Part shown: positions 14,734 to 24,165 of the stretch, piece by piece
How the letters are laid out: each line of letters starts with the position of its first letter
Numbering within the stretch: the first letter of the stretch is position 1
Source of the DNA: Methanosarcinales archaeon
GTDB lineage: Archaea; Halobacteriota; Methanosarcinia; Methanosarcinales; Methanoperedenaceae
Direction of reading: 5' to 3'
Assembly: GCA_905339155.1 (NCBI GenBank)
Contig: CAJPFJ010000011.1
Span: 1 to 64,000, forward strand
DNA: 64,000 nucleotides
Made by a program: the position numbers and the translations under genes
The notes under the pieces: generated by a model
Seen by the model: only the letters and a program-made list of their open reading frames with translations
Told to the model about the DNA's origin: nothing
Database searches by the model: none

Positions 14734-15756
14734 TTATTGATTCTTCTGGAATTCTTTTATACCTGCGCCTGTGTTTTTCAAAAGATTGGATGCTAATTCC
14801 TGGGATGGCCATGAACCAAGTCCGCAGTCAGGACCAGCATATTTGATCCTGTCGCCAAAAATATCATATGCCTTTTGAAGCCTTTTTGCTATGATCCGGG
14901 GAGTTTCCATCTGAATTGTAATTTCATCTAACTTTGCAGGTTCTTTCCAGACATTCGTGTTGTATTTTTCATTAAGTACAGCAGCCATTCCAAAAATATC
15001 AGTCCGCGCAACCCCTATCCTTAAAAATTTGTCAAAATCCTCAAGGTCTTTTTTGTCAATAAGGTCAAGATATGATGGATTGGCAGCGGATTCAACACCG
15101 ATTATCCCGATTGATGGCACCCTGCATACGAGTTTATAATGAAGGGGGGAATGAAGATGGATTTCCGTATCAATTTTATTTAAACCGGACGTTCTTGTAG
15201 CAAAGGTAAGCGCCTCTATCATATCACTATCATTGAACATGATCTGCGGGTTTATCCCTATACTTGGCTCATCTATCGAGATAACTGCAATCCGGAATTG
15301 TTTAGCATTATCTATGGAATTACTGATAAATCGGTCAATGCTTGTCGCAAATGCATTCAGGACATCTTTGTAGGCAGTCCCGCCGAATTGCTTTAAATAT
15401 AATTCTATTGGCCCTGTAACGCAAAGCCTTATATTTAATTTCTTTCCGATTTTTTTTAAATATTGGGCGCCTACTTCTTCTATTGCCGAAAGCTCCATAA
15501 TCCGTGCCCTCTCCTTACTGACAATGAGCGGTTCTTCCTGGGCAGATTCATCATTTATAATTTCAAGGAACATCTGGTTCATGTCACGAAACTGGGGATA
15601 TGTGGGAACATCCACGCCCGCATCTATTTTCTGCTGCATTGCATCCTTCAATATATTTGGCAATTTCGGGTCATTGTTCTTCTGTGCCTGCTCTACCCAT
15701 TCCCTGTTTATGCCTTTTGGCAGCGGGAAGCTTCCGATATCATCAAAAAGTATCAT
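14734..15756 (-). CDS. core-MetE-like methionine synthase
   Basis: A 340-residue UROD/MetE-like TIM-barrel protein corresponding to the catalytic half of MetE, as in archaeal folate-independent methionine synthases that methylate homocysteine from a corrinoid or pterin donor. It starts FDDIGSFPLPKG, the usual N-terminal signature, and contains IDEPSIGINP, EIHLHSPLHYK, GVESAANPS and PDCGLGSWPS. In MetE zinc is held by His-x-Cys, Glu and Cys. Here the first pair reads His-Leu-His (about residue 199), while the Glu (about 218) and Cys (about 308) are present, so the zinc site may be altered. Which methyl donor it uses cannot be read from sequence. Confidence 0.82.
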   Translation of the reverse strand: MILFDDIGSFPLPKGINREWVEQAQKNNDPKLPNILKDAMQQKIDAGVDVPTYPQFRDMNQMFLEIINDESAQEEPLIVSKERARIMELSAIEEVGAQYLKKIGKKLNIRLCVTGPIELYLKQFGGTAYKDVLNAFATSIDRFISNSIDNAKQFRIAVISIDEPSIGINPQIMFNDSDMIEALTFATRTSGLNKIDTEIHLHSPLHYKLVCRVPSIGIIGVESAANPSYLDLIDKKDLEDFDKFLRIGVARTDIFGMAAVLNEKYNTNVWKEPAKLDEITIQMETPRIIAKRLQKAYDIFGDRIKYAGPDCGLGSWPSQELASNLLKNTGAGIKEFQKNQ

Positions 15757-15875
15757 ATGACTACTGATTTCTTTCCATCTGTTTATAACTTAGGGTAAAG
15801 GTCGAATTGAGTAAGTGAAGCGTGAAAATCCATAAATTGTATTATACAAATAATATAATACCACTAAACGAAATG

Positions 15876-15883
15876 CTTATATA
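15876..15883 (+). promoter_or_regulatory. TATA box of thermosome 2
   Basis: CTTATATA preceded by a purine-rich CGAAATG that fits a BRE. A start about 25 bases downstream gives a leader of roughly 60 bases. The Shine-Dalgarno sequence GGAGG is at 15954-15958. Confidence 0.65.
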
Positions 15884-15908
15884 GAATTACAAACAACGAG
15901 AATCCCTC

Positions 15909-15930
15909 GTACAACCACTTGTATTTGTAC
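15909..15930. promoter_or_regulatory. inverted repeat at thermosome 2 start site
   Basis: GTACAA (15909-15914) and TTGTAC (15925-15930) form a perfect 6-bp inverted repeat with 10-base spacing, just downstream of the predicted transcription start. The adjacent ACGAG/CTCGT pair (15896-15910) is a second small palindrome. The position fits an operator for a heat-shock-type repressor. No such element is seen before thermosome 1. Confidence 0.35.
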
Positions 15931-15964
15931 AGATTATCAGATAAAATTTTAACGGAGGCTTATT

Positions 15965-17620
15965 ATGGCAGGACAATTAGGAGGACAGCCGATCTTTATT
16001 TTAAGGGAAGGCAGTCAGAGAACAAAAGGAAGAGAAGCACAGAACAATAATATTATGGCAGCTAAGGCCGTAGCAGCAGCAGTAAGAACCACCCTTGGAC
16101 CAAAGGGAATGGACAAAATGCTCGTTGACTCAATGGGAGATATCGTAATTACCAATGACGGCGCAACCATTCTTAAGGAAATGGATATCGAGCATCCGGC
16201 AGCCAAGATGATCGTTGAAGTCGCAAAGACCCAGGACGACGAGGTCGGAGACGGCACAACCACAGCAGCAGTTCTTGCTGGCGAATTCTTAAAGAATGCA
16301 GAGGAACTATTGGAAATGGGAGTACATCCAACAGTTATAGCAAGCGGATACAGGCTTGCCTCAATAAAGGCAAAAGAAATTCTCCAGACGCTTGCAAAAA
16401 AAGTAACAAGTGAAGATAAAGACCTATTATTAAAGATCGCAGCGACTGCAATAACAGGAAAGGGCGCAGAAGCATCAAAGGGTGTTTTCGCAAACCTTAC
16501 AGTAAATGCTGTTCTTGCTGTGGTTGATATTGAAAACGGTAAAAAAGTCGTGGATATCGATGATATAAAAGTCGAGAAGAAAGTAGGCGGAAGTGTTGAA
16601 GATTCAGAATTGATCGAGGGCATGGTAATTGATAAGGAAAGAGTCCATACCAACATGCCAAAGAAAATCACTGACGCCAGAATACTGCTTATAAACGAAG
16701 CGCTTGAGATCAAGAAGACTGAAGTTGATGCAGAGATCTCAATAAAATCACCCGACCAGCTCCAGTTATTCCTTGACCAGGAAGAGCAGATGATACATGA
16801 TATGGTGACAAAAGTAATTAACTCAGGCGCTAAAGTCTTGTTCGTGCAAAAAGGAATTGATGATATTGCCCAGCATTATCTCGCAAAGGCCGGCATATAT
16901 GCGGCAAGGCGCGTAAAAAAGAGCGATATGGATAAACTTGCACGCGCAACAGGCGCAAAGATCCTGACAAGTCTCAAAGAGATAACTGATTCCGACCTTG
17001 GAAAAGCAGGCCTTGTCGAAGAAAAGAAGATTGGCGACGAAGCGATGACATATGTAACAGAATGTCATAATCCGAAAGCAGTATCAATAATCCTTCGCGG
17101 CGGAACTGAACACGTAGCCGATGAAGCAGAGCGCGCATTACATGATGCACTTCGCGTTGTGGGCGTCGCAATAGAAGATGAGACACTTGTAGCAGGCGGC
17201 GGCTCACCAGAAATAGAACTTGCATTGCGCCTTCGTGAATACGCAAGTACATTAAAAGGCAGGGAACAGTTAGCAGTTGCCAAGTTCGCTGAAGCGCTTG
17301 AAGTAATCCCGAGAACACTTGCAGAGAACGCAGGTCTTGACCCCATAAACATGCTCGTTGAAATGAGAAGCCAGCATGAGAAGGGAAACAAGACAGCAGG
17401 TCTTAACGTGTTCACAGGTAAAGTCGTGGATATGTGGAAAGAAGGTGTTGTAGAACCTCTCAGAGTAAAGACCCAGGCTATTAGCTCTGGCACTGAAGCA
17501 GCCACAATGATCCTTCGCATTGATGATGTACTGTCCAGCAAATCCGCGCCGGGAGGCGGCATGCCACCAGGCGGAATGGGTGGCATGGGCGGTATGGGTG
17601 GAATGGGCGGAATGGATTAA
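15965..17620 (+). CDS. ths: thermosome subunit (group II chaperonin), copy 2
   Basis: Second chaperonin subunit, 551 residues, collinear with copy 1 at 476. It has [10 protein letters not shown] at 44-53, GDGTTT at 95-100, [15 protein letters not shown] and a C-terminal GGM-repeat tail ([16 protein letters not shown]). The long GGM tail is the classic form; copy 1 has a shorter, Pro/Met-rich tail. It has its own strong TATA box, leader and intrinsic terminator, so it is monocistronic. The equatorial regions of the two copies are nearly identical while helical/apical parts differ, consistent with an old paralogous pair. Confidence 0.97.
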   Translation: MAGQLGGQPIFILREGSQRTKGREAQNNNIMAAKAVAAAVRTTLGPKGMDKMLVDSMGDIVITNDGATILKEMDIEHPAAKMIVEVAKTQDDEVGDGTTTAAVLAGEFLKNAEELLEMGVHPTVIASGYRLASIKAKEILQTLAKKVTSEDKDLLLKIAATAITGKGAEASKGVFANLTVNAVLAVVDIENGKKVVDIDDIKVEKKVGGSVEDSELIEGMVIDKERVHTNMPKKITDARILLINEALEIKKTEVDAEISIKSPDQLQLFLDQEEQMIHDMVTKVINSGAKVLFVQKGIDDIAQHYLAKAGIYAARRVKKSDMDKLARATGAKILTSLKEITDSDLGKAGLVEEKKIGDEAMTYVTECHNPKAVSIILRGGTEHVADEAERALHDALRVVGVAIEDETLVAGGGSPEIELALRLREYASTLKGREQLAVAKFAEALEVIPRTLAENAGLDPINMLVEMRSQHEKGNKTAGLNVFTGKVVDMWKEGVVEPLRVKTQAISSGTEAATMILRIDDVLSSKSAPGGGMPPGGMGGMGGMGGMGGMD

Positions 17621-17648
17621 AAGCGGGTATTCCCCGCTTTCTTTTTTA
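17620..17648 (+). terminator. hairpin terminator after thermosome 2
   Basis: AAAGCGGG and CCCGCTTT form a perfect 8-bp stem with a 5-base loop, followed by CTTTTTTAG. The first A belongs to the stop codon. The next gene starts ten bases later, so read-through is probably limited. Confidence 0.7.
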
Positions 17649-17657
17649 GTGGTTCTT

Positions 17658-18791
17658 ATGGAAATTCTTGATACTTCTTTACATAACAAGGAAGAATTGG
17701 TCCGGTTTCTCTCAAAAGAACTCGATAAAAATCCCATTTTAATTCTTACGGGTCCCCAGGGGGGAGGAAAAACCACTCTTGCGATCAAACTCCTATCGGG
17801 GAATGTCGGGGCTTATTTTGAAGGGAGGGGGCGTGCTGCCCAGCCTGTAGTTCTTATAAGGAAAGATCTTGTTGAAAAAATGAAGGGAGAGCTTTACGAA
17901 AAAAGAAAGCTTCCAATTTATGAAGATGATGAGCAGGTTTGTGTTGATGTTTCCGTTTATGATCAGATAAAATTATTAGTTGAAAATATTTTTGATGTAA
18001 TGGAACTTGGGGAGCCAGAACTTATCAAACAGATTACCATACTGACAGAAAAATTGGGTGTTATTCCAAAGGCTATCGAACTTGTGGCAAGTGATGAAGA
18101 ACTCATTAAAAGAAGACTTGTAAGACATCTTGATGCAAAGGAACGTCTTTCGATGTTGGTCGAAAAAGAGAAAAAGTATGGCATCGAATCAAATCTATGG
18201 GGTATCCAGGGAGCAAAGATCACAGACATCATTAATCGTGAAGGTGTGACGGATTATGATGAAGACCAGATATCAAGGACTATCAAGGATTTTGACCGGG
18301 TCATCCCCACAAAAGATATGACCCTTGAAGATTGCCTCCGGACGATGATTGAAATATCAAATAATGAAAATAAAGAGAGCGGTTTTCTTGTCGAGCACTC
18401 CAATGAAGGCGAAAGGATAATAAGTGACCTTATTGTGGGAAAGGGTGCGAATTCCATAATTGGGGTAACGCTTCTTGAAATATATGTGGGTTTTCGCCAG
18501 AACAGGTCTCTTTATCGTGCATATAAACATGCAAAAGAAGGAAAACTTGAAGTCATTCATTCATACACACCATTGCTTCAGGAATTTGAGTACAATGCAA
18601 ATCCCTGGAATCCTCCAATAAGTATTGAAATTCCGGTGTTGTCCTCTGCTGATATTGCAGCTTCGGAAAGGTTTGACATAATGGTTTCTGTGATCAGGCC
18701 AGATGGAATTGTGGAATCCTCAAACAAGAAGAGGAAAAAGGAGCTGGAAGAGATTATTGAGAGGATTATTGGGGAAGAGGAACTGGATTAA
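17658..18791 (+). CDS. P-loop ATPase of unknown role
   Basis: A 377-residue protein. It starts at ATG 17658 (a GTG at 17649 is also in frame); the longer frame reaching into the thermosome gene is a shadow. A Walker A motif GPQGGGKTT lies at 32-40 after the strand PILILT. A helical, highly charged middle follows, then a second half with EIYVGFRQNRSLYRAYKHAK and VIHSYTPLLQEFEY. The end is a basic/acidic helix (NKKRKKELEEIIERIIGEEE). No clear Walker B or family signature was recognised. It probably belongs to an archaea-specific P-loop family. Confidence 0.8.
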   Translation: MEILDTSLHNKEELVRFLSKELDKNPILILTGPQGGGKTTLAIKLLSGNVGAYFEGRGRAAQPVVLIRKDLVEKMKGELYEKRKLPIYEDDEQVCVDVSVYDQIKLLVENIFDVMELGEPELIKQITILTEKLGVIPKAIELVASDEELIKRRLVRHLDAKERLSMLVEKEKKYGIESNLWGIQGAKITDIINREGVTDYDEDQISRTIKDFDRVIPTKDMTLEDCLRTMIEISNNENKESGFLVEHSNEGERIISDLIVGKGANSIIGVTLLEIYVGFRQNRSLYRAYKHAKEGKLEVIHSYTPLLQEFEYNANPWNPPISIEIPVLSSADIAASERFDIMVSVIRPDGIVESSNKKRKKELEEIIERIIGEEELD

Positions 18792-18811
18792 TTATCCGGA
18801 TTATATATAAT

Positions 18812-19156
18812 TCATTTGACAAATTCATTCTCAAGCGTGAGGGAATAGAAAAATATGGCTTCACCATCAGGCACGTCCTTCCAGAGGTTTTTATCCACGC
18901 AATCCTTGCCAAGTTCCCTGATAAGACCTTCATAGGTGACAGCAGCTATTTTATCTATGTTAATTGCGATCTCCTCAATAAGCCCATTATTAGAATTCCG
19001 CACCCTGTAGATTCCTTTATTAAAGAATTTAGGGGATATCATCGTGCTTTTCCCTGTTTTTTTTGCTTCATTTATTTTATAATCATCCAGATCGAGAATG
19101 TGTGCGACCCTTTCAATATCCAGTCTGAATGTAGTTAATGTATTCGAACCCATCAC
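18812..19156 (-). CDS. conserved-looking hypothetical protein (114 aa)
   Basis: A 114-residue soluble protein beginning MMGSNTLTTFRLDIERVAHI, with a central FFNKGIYRVRNSNNGLIEEI and a C-terminal AIFFYSLTLENEFVK. No known domain is recognised. It lies convergent to the P-loop ATPase (20-base gap) and 31 bases downstream of RNase Z on the same strand, so it may be cotranscribed with rnz. Start at 19156 or 19153. Confidence 0.7.
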   Translation of the reverse strand: MMGSNTLTTFRLDIERVAHILDLDDYKINEAKKTGKSTMISPKFFNKGIYRVRNSNNGLIEEIAINIDKIAAVTYEGLIRELGKDCVDKNLWKDVPDGEAIFFYSLTLENEFVK

Positions 19157-19187
19157 TTACAAAATATGGACATGCGTCTATTTATTT

Positions 19188-20102
19188 CTATTTATCGCAA
19201 AGTTGTATTTCGATCTCCATTAATTCTTCTGCAAGTCTGGAATTTCCAAAAACTTTTTTAGCCTCATACAGCAGCAAATCCCTTTTTTCACTATATCTTG
19301 AACTGATATGTGTGAGTATTAATTGCTTCACTTTTGCATTCTTTGCAACCTCAGCTGCTTCTTTTGAGGTTGAATGTTTTGTTTCAAGAGCCCAGTCTTT
19401 CAAATCCTCTGCAAGTGTGCTGTCATGTATCAATAGGTCAGCTCCAGCGCTTTCTTTTTCCAGGGTTTGGCATGGCCTTGTATCCCCGGAATACACTATC
19501 TTCCTCCCGGGGCGGCTCTCACCTATTACCTGCGAAGGCAGGATTGTCTTTCCGTTTATTATGATCGCCTCACCGTTTTGCAGTTTTGAGAAGAGGCGGC
19601 CCACAGGGACACCAAGTTCGATTGCCTTTTCCCTGTTAAACCTTCCCACGCGTTTTTTCTCTTCAAGCACATAGCCCAGGCTTGGAATGCCATGGTCTGT
19701 TCCAACCGCTTTTATGGAATAATCTCCTTTATCAATAATATCTCCATCCGCCAGTTCGTGCGCATTTATTACAAACCCGAGCTTGTAAAACCCAAGCTGG
19801 ATAAGTAGATTTACAAATTGTTTAGTCCAGATTGGGCCGTATATATCAAGCGGTTCTTCCCTTCCGTTAAAAGACATGGTCTGGATAAGCCCCGGAATTC
19901 CCAGGAAATGGTCGGCATGGAAATGAGTGATAAAAATGGAGCCCAGCTTCATACCCGTTTTGGCCCGCATCATCTGCTGCTGAGTTCCTTCTCCGCAGTC
20001 AAATAGCATCATATCGCCTTCCCTGTTGATAAAAATGGACGATGGATTGCGGTCTGGCGTGGGAAGCGTTCCGCCTGTGCCTAGAAAAGTTACACGAAAC
20101 AT
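19188..20102 (-). CDS. rnz: ribonuclease Z (tRNA 3' endonuclease)
   Basis: A 304-residue metallo-beta-lactamase-fold nuclease that removes the 3' trailer of tRNA precursors, needed because tRNA genes here lack encoded CCA. The zinc motif is HFHADH at 60-65 (FITHFHADHFLGIPGL). FDCGEGTQQQM lies upstream, and later GESRPGRKIVYSGDTRPC and LILTHISSRYS supply the remaining ligands and the family signature. Its length is typical of short (ElaC-type) RNase Z. Confidence 0.95.
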   Translation of the reverse strand: MFRVTFLGTGGTLPTPDRNPSSIFINREGDMMLFDCGEGTQQQMMRAKTGMKLGSIFITHFHADHFLGIPGLIQTMSFNGREEPLDIYGPIWTKQFVNLLIQLGFYKLGFVINAHELADGDIIDKGDYSIKAVGTDHGIPSLGYVLEEKKRVGRFNREKAIELGVPVGRLFSKLQNGEAIIINGKTILPSQVIGESRPGRKIVYSGDTRPCQTLEKESAGADLLIHDSTLAEDLKDWALETKHSTSKEAAEVAKNAKVKQLILTHISSRYSEKRDLLLYEAKKVFGNSRLAEELMEIEIQLCDK

Positions 20103-20184
20103 GAAGTGCTTAATTGTGCTGGGGATTTAAATAAGTGACTTTTCAAGAAGTATATTTCGAAATACCCCGCAGTTAAAAAAATTA

Positions 20185-20295
20185 TCCCGCCTCCCGGACT
20201 CGAACCGGGGACTTCGCGGTGCCTGCGCGGTATTATGTGCTTTGCACATTATCCATACTACAGCCGCGCACTCTAAGCCACTGAGTTAAGGCAGG
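20185..20295 (-). tRNA. tRNA-Tyr (anticodon GTA) with 37-base intron
   Basis: Exon 1 is 20258-20295, the intron 20221-20257, exon 2 20185-20220, giving a 74-base mature class I tRNA. The acceptor CCTGCCT/AGGCGGG has C1-G72 and discriminator A73, the archaeal tyrosine identity elements. The anticodon stem CGCGG/CCGCG closes the loop CTGTAGA after splicing. The junction forms a canonical bulge-helix-bulge: CTGT pairs with GCAG, flanked by 3-base bulges AG/T and GC/A cut between their second and third bases. The intron has a perfect ATGTGC-AAA-GCACAT hairpin. A shorter-intron reading would leave a 16-base variable arm and was discarded. Confidence 0.93.
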
Positions 20296-20351
20296 ATTAC
20301 CCTTCAATAAGCACAAATATACTTAACCCTTTTCGTTCTTTTTTGGCAAAA

Positions 20352-21515
20352 TCAAAACAGCGTTTTGAAAGCAACTCCCATGAATTTTAATAGCTGCCAC
20401 TTATTTCCGGTTTTCATAAGTTTTTGCAGAAGGACTGAAGGATGATCCATATCGCCATGTTCAGTTATGAGTTCCCTTATTTCAGGTTTGTTAATAAATG
20501 CTATGAATTCATTCAGGTTTTCATCGCTAAGTTTTCCAATACTTTTATGTATCCTCATACCGATCTCAAGTTCCCTGCCAATAGCGCTTCGCCACTTTTT
20601 TTCGTATTCCGAAAGTGCGCATTCTTTCCGAAATGCTCTTGCTGCGACTTCTCCTGCAATTTTTGCGCAAATCGCCCCCATGTAAATTCCTCCTCCTGAA
20701 GTTGGTTTGACCTGTCCTGCCGCATCACCTACAAGCATGATCCTGTCGGTTACGGTTCTTCGCGGAGGACCAAGAGGAATGCCTCCGACCACATGTTCGG
20801 TCTGTGAGCCTCTATATCTTGAAGCAACGATCGGGTGTTTCAGGAGTTTTTCAAGATAGTACCGGGCAGGAAGCCCCCGATTCCTGGCAAGACCGATACG
20901 CGCCATACCGGAAAATGGTACAGCCCATCCAAAAAATCCCGGCGCGATCTCATTTCCTGTAAAGATCTCCACATATTCCGGATCTTTCGGGATATAAGGG
21001 GCTTCGAACTGGATCCCGGATAGGAATTTTTCACATCTGGGAAGCCCTGCAACCCTTCCCACACCGCTCTGTATTCCATCGGCCCCGATGATTATATCTC
21101 CGGAAATTTCTTTTTTCTCCCCGTTTGAAATTACCGATATTTTCCCATCATCCATCCTGATAAAACGGGTTTTCATGAGAATATCTACCCCATTATTTAC
21201 AGCAAGTTCAACAAGAGACCTGTCAAAAATTTTCCGGTCTATTACATACGCTTTTATATCTTTTCCCCTGACGCAGGCTTCTTCCCCATTGGGTGCATAC
21301 ACGAATGCCCCCTTTATTTTTGTAAGAATGAAATTTCCTTCCCCTATCTCGCATTCCCTGAGCGCTTTTGTACTAATAAGACCCGTACACTGCACTGGTG
21401 AGCCAATGCTTGCATGTTCCTCAATAAGGAGGGTTTTTGCTCCGTTTAAGGCAGCGTATTTTGCAGCGATAGCGCCTGCAGGACCGGCGCCAACCACTAC
21501 AACGTCATACTTCAT
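20352..21515 (-). CDS. geranylgeranyl reductase-family flavoprotein
   Basis: A 387-residue FAD-dependent reductase. The N-terminal dinucleotide fold is VVVVGAGPAGAIAAKYAA with Gly9, 11 and 14. PVQCTGLIS at about 42-50 is typical of digeranylgeranylglycerophospholipid reductases, which saturate archaeal isoprenoid lipid chains. The second FAD motif is RIMLVGDAAGQVKPTSGGGI. The C-terminal part is helical. Methanosarcinales carry several paralogs, so the exact substrate (membrane lipid, dolichol or quinone/methanophenazine side chain) is not determined. Confidence 0.9.
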   Translation of the reverse strand: MKYDVVVVGAGPAGAIAAKYAALNGAKTLLIEEHASIGSPVQCTGLISTKALRECEIGEGNFILTKIKGAFVYAPNGEEACVRGKDIKAYVIDRKIFDRSLVELAVNNGVDILMKTRFIRMDDGKISVISNGEKKEISGDIIIGADGIQSGVGRVAGLPRCEKFLSGIQFEAPYIPKDPEYVEIFTGNEIAPGFFGWAVPFSGMARIGLARNRGLPARYYLEKLLKHPIVASRYRGSQTEHVVGGIPLGPPRRTVTDRIMLVGDAAGQVKPTSGGGIYMGAICAKIAGEVAARAFRKECALSEYEKKWRSAIGRELEIGMRIHKSIGKLSDENLNEFIAFINKPEIRELITEHGDMDHPSVLLQKLMKTGNKWQLLKFMGVAFKTLF

Positions 21516-21562
21516 ACGCCCTAAAAGGCTTGTTATGGTTAAAAATTGTTGTAATTAAAGTC

Positions 21563-22522
21563 TTATAATCTTGAAATCCCAAAGGATTTCATGAGCACTT
21601 CCTGATCGATCTTACCGCTTGTAAAGGTCCTGGCGCTGTTTAGCTCATTTATTGTGATCTCGGCAGGAGCAAAAACACCTGCATCCACCTTGAAAAAGTC
21701 AAAGCCTGCTTCCTTAAAGGTCGTAAAGAAGGGTTTGCCATAGGAAGATGAGGTTCCGGAAGGCACTTTTACGATCAGTTCTTTCACTTTATCAACATCA
21801 TACTTTACATTATAGTAGGTCTTTCCGCAGTAGATGATGCAGTCATTCGTTGAGCCCATGCATTTTGTACTATCCCCAACGATTGGCGATATGGGAGCGA
21901 TACCATAACCGCTTTTTATGGTGTTGATGTCAAAACCTATAGATTCCATCTTATGAATACCGGTCTCAACGATACGGGCTGATATCTGCACTGACCCTGC
22001 GATAGAAGCAGTAGGTGCAACCACAATATGAAGGTTGGATGGATCAACATCGCAGTCTTTTGCGATTTTTTCAGTGACCTCCTCAGGCGGCAGTTTATCA
22101 GATTCAAGTACAATCACAGCATCGCTATAAGAATCCTTGTAGTTTATCTGTGCATAGAGTTTCTTGGGGTTAAGGGAAATGGCGCGAGCAGGACCTGAAC
22201 CCATGGCAAAATATTTTCCCACGCTGATACGCCATCCTGCATATTGAGAAGCCATGCATGCGACTACTGGATGGTCGGTGCTGACCCTGATAGCCGGAAC
22301 CATGATCCTGCCAAGGTCAAAGGTAGTATATTCCAGATCCGCAAGGTCAGCAAGACATATCCTCGAAAGGTATAAACCTGCTTCATAACCCCCGGCTACG
22401 TCCACTCCCGCATCAATAACCGTGGAACCGTTTTTCTGCTCATGTATCTCAACATTCATTTCGTTTGCAAAGTCAAGCATTTCATTAAAAACACTGAGTC
22501 CGGTTTCATTTACACTTATCAT
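21563..22522 (-). CDS. mch: methenyltetrahydromethanopterin cyclohydrolase
   Basis: Catalyses interconversion of N5-formyl- and N5,N10-methenyl-tetrahydromethanopterin in the C1 pathway of methanogenesis or its reversal. From ATG 22522 ([15 protein letters not shown], the conserved N-terminus) the protein has 319 residues, the family length; an ATG five codons earlier is less likely. Conserved blocks include [74 protein letters not shown] and [13 protein letters not shown]. It is divergent from carA, with 106 bases between the start codons. Confidence 0.97.
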   Translation of the reverse strand: MISVNETGLSVFNEMLDFANEMNVEIHEQKNGSTVIDAGVDVAGGYEAGLYLSRICLADLADLEYTTFDLGRIMVPAIRVSTDHPVVACMASQYAGWRISVGKYFAMGSGPARAISLNPKKLYAQINYKDSYSDAVIVLESDKLPPEEVTEKIAKDCDVDPSNLHIVVAPTASIAGSVQISARIVETGIHKMESIGFDINTIKSGYGIAPISPIVGDSTKCMGSTNDCIIYCGKTYYNVKYDVDKVKELIVKVPSGTSSSYGKPFFTTFKEAGFDFFKVDAGVFAPAEITINELNSARTFTSGKIDQEVLMKSFGISRL

Positions 22523-22628
22523 AATCTGATCACGCATTCAATCTCATATTCCTGATTAATAAATCTGTTTATTTTGATCGGAAACTTTTTGCGTAATCTA
22601 TTTACGATGCTTTTACAGTTAAGCACGC

Positions 22629-23726
22629 ATGAAAGCAGTACTCGGGCTTGAAGATGGAACTTTCGTTATTGGTGAAGGTCTTGGTGTGGAGGGCATCGTC
22701 CAGGGCGAGCTTGTTTTTACTACCCAGTACACCGGATATGAGGAAGCTCTGACTGATCCATCTTATAAAGGCCAGATATTGATGTTTACTTATCCGCTAA
22801 TAGGCAACTATGGCATAAGCGGTGAGACTTTCCAATCAAATTGCATGCAGGCTGAAGGACTTGTCGTTCGAGAAGCATGCGACCATCCATCCCATCACAT
22901 GTCCAAACGTTCCATATATGAATATTTGAAAGATGAAGGAAAATCCGGGATAATGGGCATTGACACAAGGATGCTTACGATCAAAACCAGGGAACACGGA
23001 ACCATGAAGGCTGCGATAATAGTTGGCAGTGATGACGGCAAAGAGGCTGTAAGACTTGCTAGAGAACAGGAAGATATTGGCAAGCTTGACCTGATAGGTA
23101 AAGTCACATGCAAACGGCCGTATCAAATGAAGGGCCAAAAAGATGGGGATAATATTGTAGTAATGGATTTTGGTGTAAAGAGAAACATCATCAAGAGCCT
23201 GAACAACAGGGGAGTCAATGTTACAGTCGTTCCTGCAACAACACCTGTAAAAGATATTATGAATTATGAGCCCGATGCAATACTTCTCTCAAATGGCCCG
23301 GGTGACCCCCAGCAGGCGGTAAACGGGATATCGGTGGTAAAAGAGCTTGCAGGACAGCTTCCCATATTCGGGATCTGCCTTGGCCACCAGATCATATCCC
23401 TTGCCCTTGGCGCCCAAACTTATAAAATGAAATTCGGCCACCGCGGTGCGAACCAGCCTGTAAAGGATCTGGAAAGGGGTATAGTGTATATTACATCGCA
23501 GAATCACGGCTATGCGGTTGATGAATCAAGCATTGATACAAAAGAGATCACAATCACCCAGTACAATACCAATGACAAAACCGTTGAAGGGTTAAAGCAC
23601 AGGGATCTTGAGATTATGTCAGTCCAGTATCATCCCGAAGCGAATCCCGGCCCTCTTGATACGGAGAAGATCTTCTTTGACAGGGTCGTTGAGACTACAA
23701 AAAAGATAAAGGTCATGGTGAAATGA
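22629..23726 (+). CDS. carA: carbamoyl-phosphate synthase small (glutaminase) subunit
   Basis: 365 residues. It hydrolyses glutamine and channels ammonia to CarB for carbamoyl phosphate (pyrimidine and arginine synthesis). The N-terminal CPSase domain (LEDGTFVIGEGLGVEG ... FTTQYTGYEEALTDPSYKGQ) is followed by a class I glutaminase with nucleophile Cys250 (FGICLGHQI) and His335/Glu337 (VQYHPEANPGP). carB, normally adjacent, is not downstream; the next 600 bases are pseudogene and repeat. carB is presumably elsewhere or was separated by insertion. Confidence 0.96.
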   Translation: MKAVLGLEDGTFVIGEGLGVEGIVQGELVFTTQYTGYEEALTDPSYKGQILMFTYPLIGNYGISGETFQSNCMQAEGLVVREACDHPSHHMSKRSIYEYLKDEGKSGIMGIDTRMLTIKTREHGTMKAAIIVGSDDGKEAVRLAREQEDIGKLDLIGKVTCKRPYQMKGQKDGDNIVVMDFGVKRNIIKSLNNRGVNVTVVPATTPVKDIMNYEPDAILLSNGPGDPQQAVNGISVVKELAGQLPIFGICLGHQIISLALGAQTYKMKFGHRGANQPVKDLERGIVYITSQNHGYAVDESSIDTKEITITQYNTNDKTVEGLKHRDLEIMSVQYHPEANPGPLDTEKIFFDRVVETTKKIKVMVK

Positions 23727-23928
23727 ATTCCTGTGCCAGGATGACTGTATAATTCTTGCCATAATATTTCGCGCTTATTTTATCGAAGTTTATCGGGATA
23801 TGCAGAAAACTCCTCACATGATACTTGAGGAATAGCTTATCCTGGAATTTAATCTCCTTTTCTTCCCATGGCCCGGGATCAAATCTCTGACAGCAGCCTG
23901 TTTCAGATTGTTCTTATAGTTTGTCCAT
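23713..23928 (-). pseudogene. decayed N-terminal fragment of a hypothetical protein
   Basis: The minus strand reads ETGCCQRFDPGPWEEKEIKF, then QDKLFLKYHVRSFLHIPINF and DKISAKYYGKN, a coherent protein-like stretch with a CC-x-F-x-P-x-PW pattern reminiscent of small archaeal hypothetical proteins. A TAA interrupts it four codons after the only plausible ATG (23926-23928), and the frame ends inside the 3' end of carA, so the rest is lost. The interval 23929-24160 holds no other gene; its last part (from about 24105) is repeat-related. Confidence 0.4.
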
Positions 23929-24165
23929 GAATTTTGCCCACCTTTATACTTTTATTATTTGTATGACGGGTATTATCTTTTTCTTAGGGGTTTCAATTCG
24001 TGATGGTAATGATGTCATTCTGTATATGCACTACGATATTCTCCCTGGAAACCCCGTAATTTTTCAAGAGATGATCATACACAGCATCTTTGAATGCCCT
24101 GCCTTTTATGTCTCATTAGTCTTCGGGAAGAGACATTGATGTCGCTTGCTTTTATAAAATCCCCA

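Noticed and set aside
20185-20295. Class II tRNA (Leu/Ser) with a 26-base intron
   Set aside because: C1-G72, anticodon GTA and the canonical bulge-helix-bulge with a 37-base intron give a normal 74-base tRNA-Tyr instead.
23921-24139. 72-codon hydrophobic plus-strand ORF
   Set aside because: It overlaps repeat-related sequence and the remnant on the other strand, with no ribosome-binding site; hydrophobicity alone is expected from the T-rich composition.
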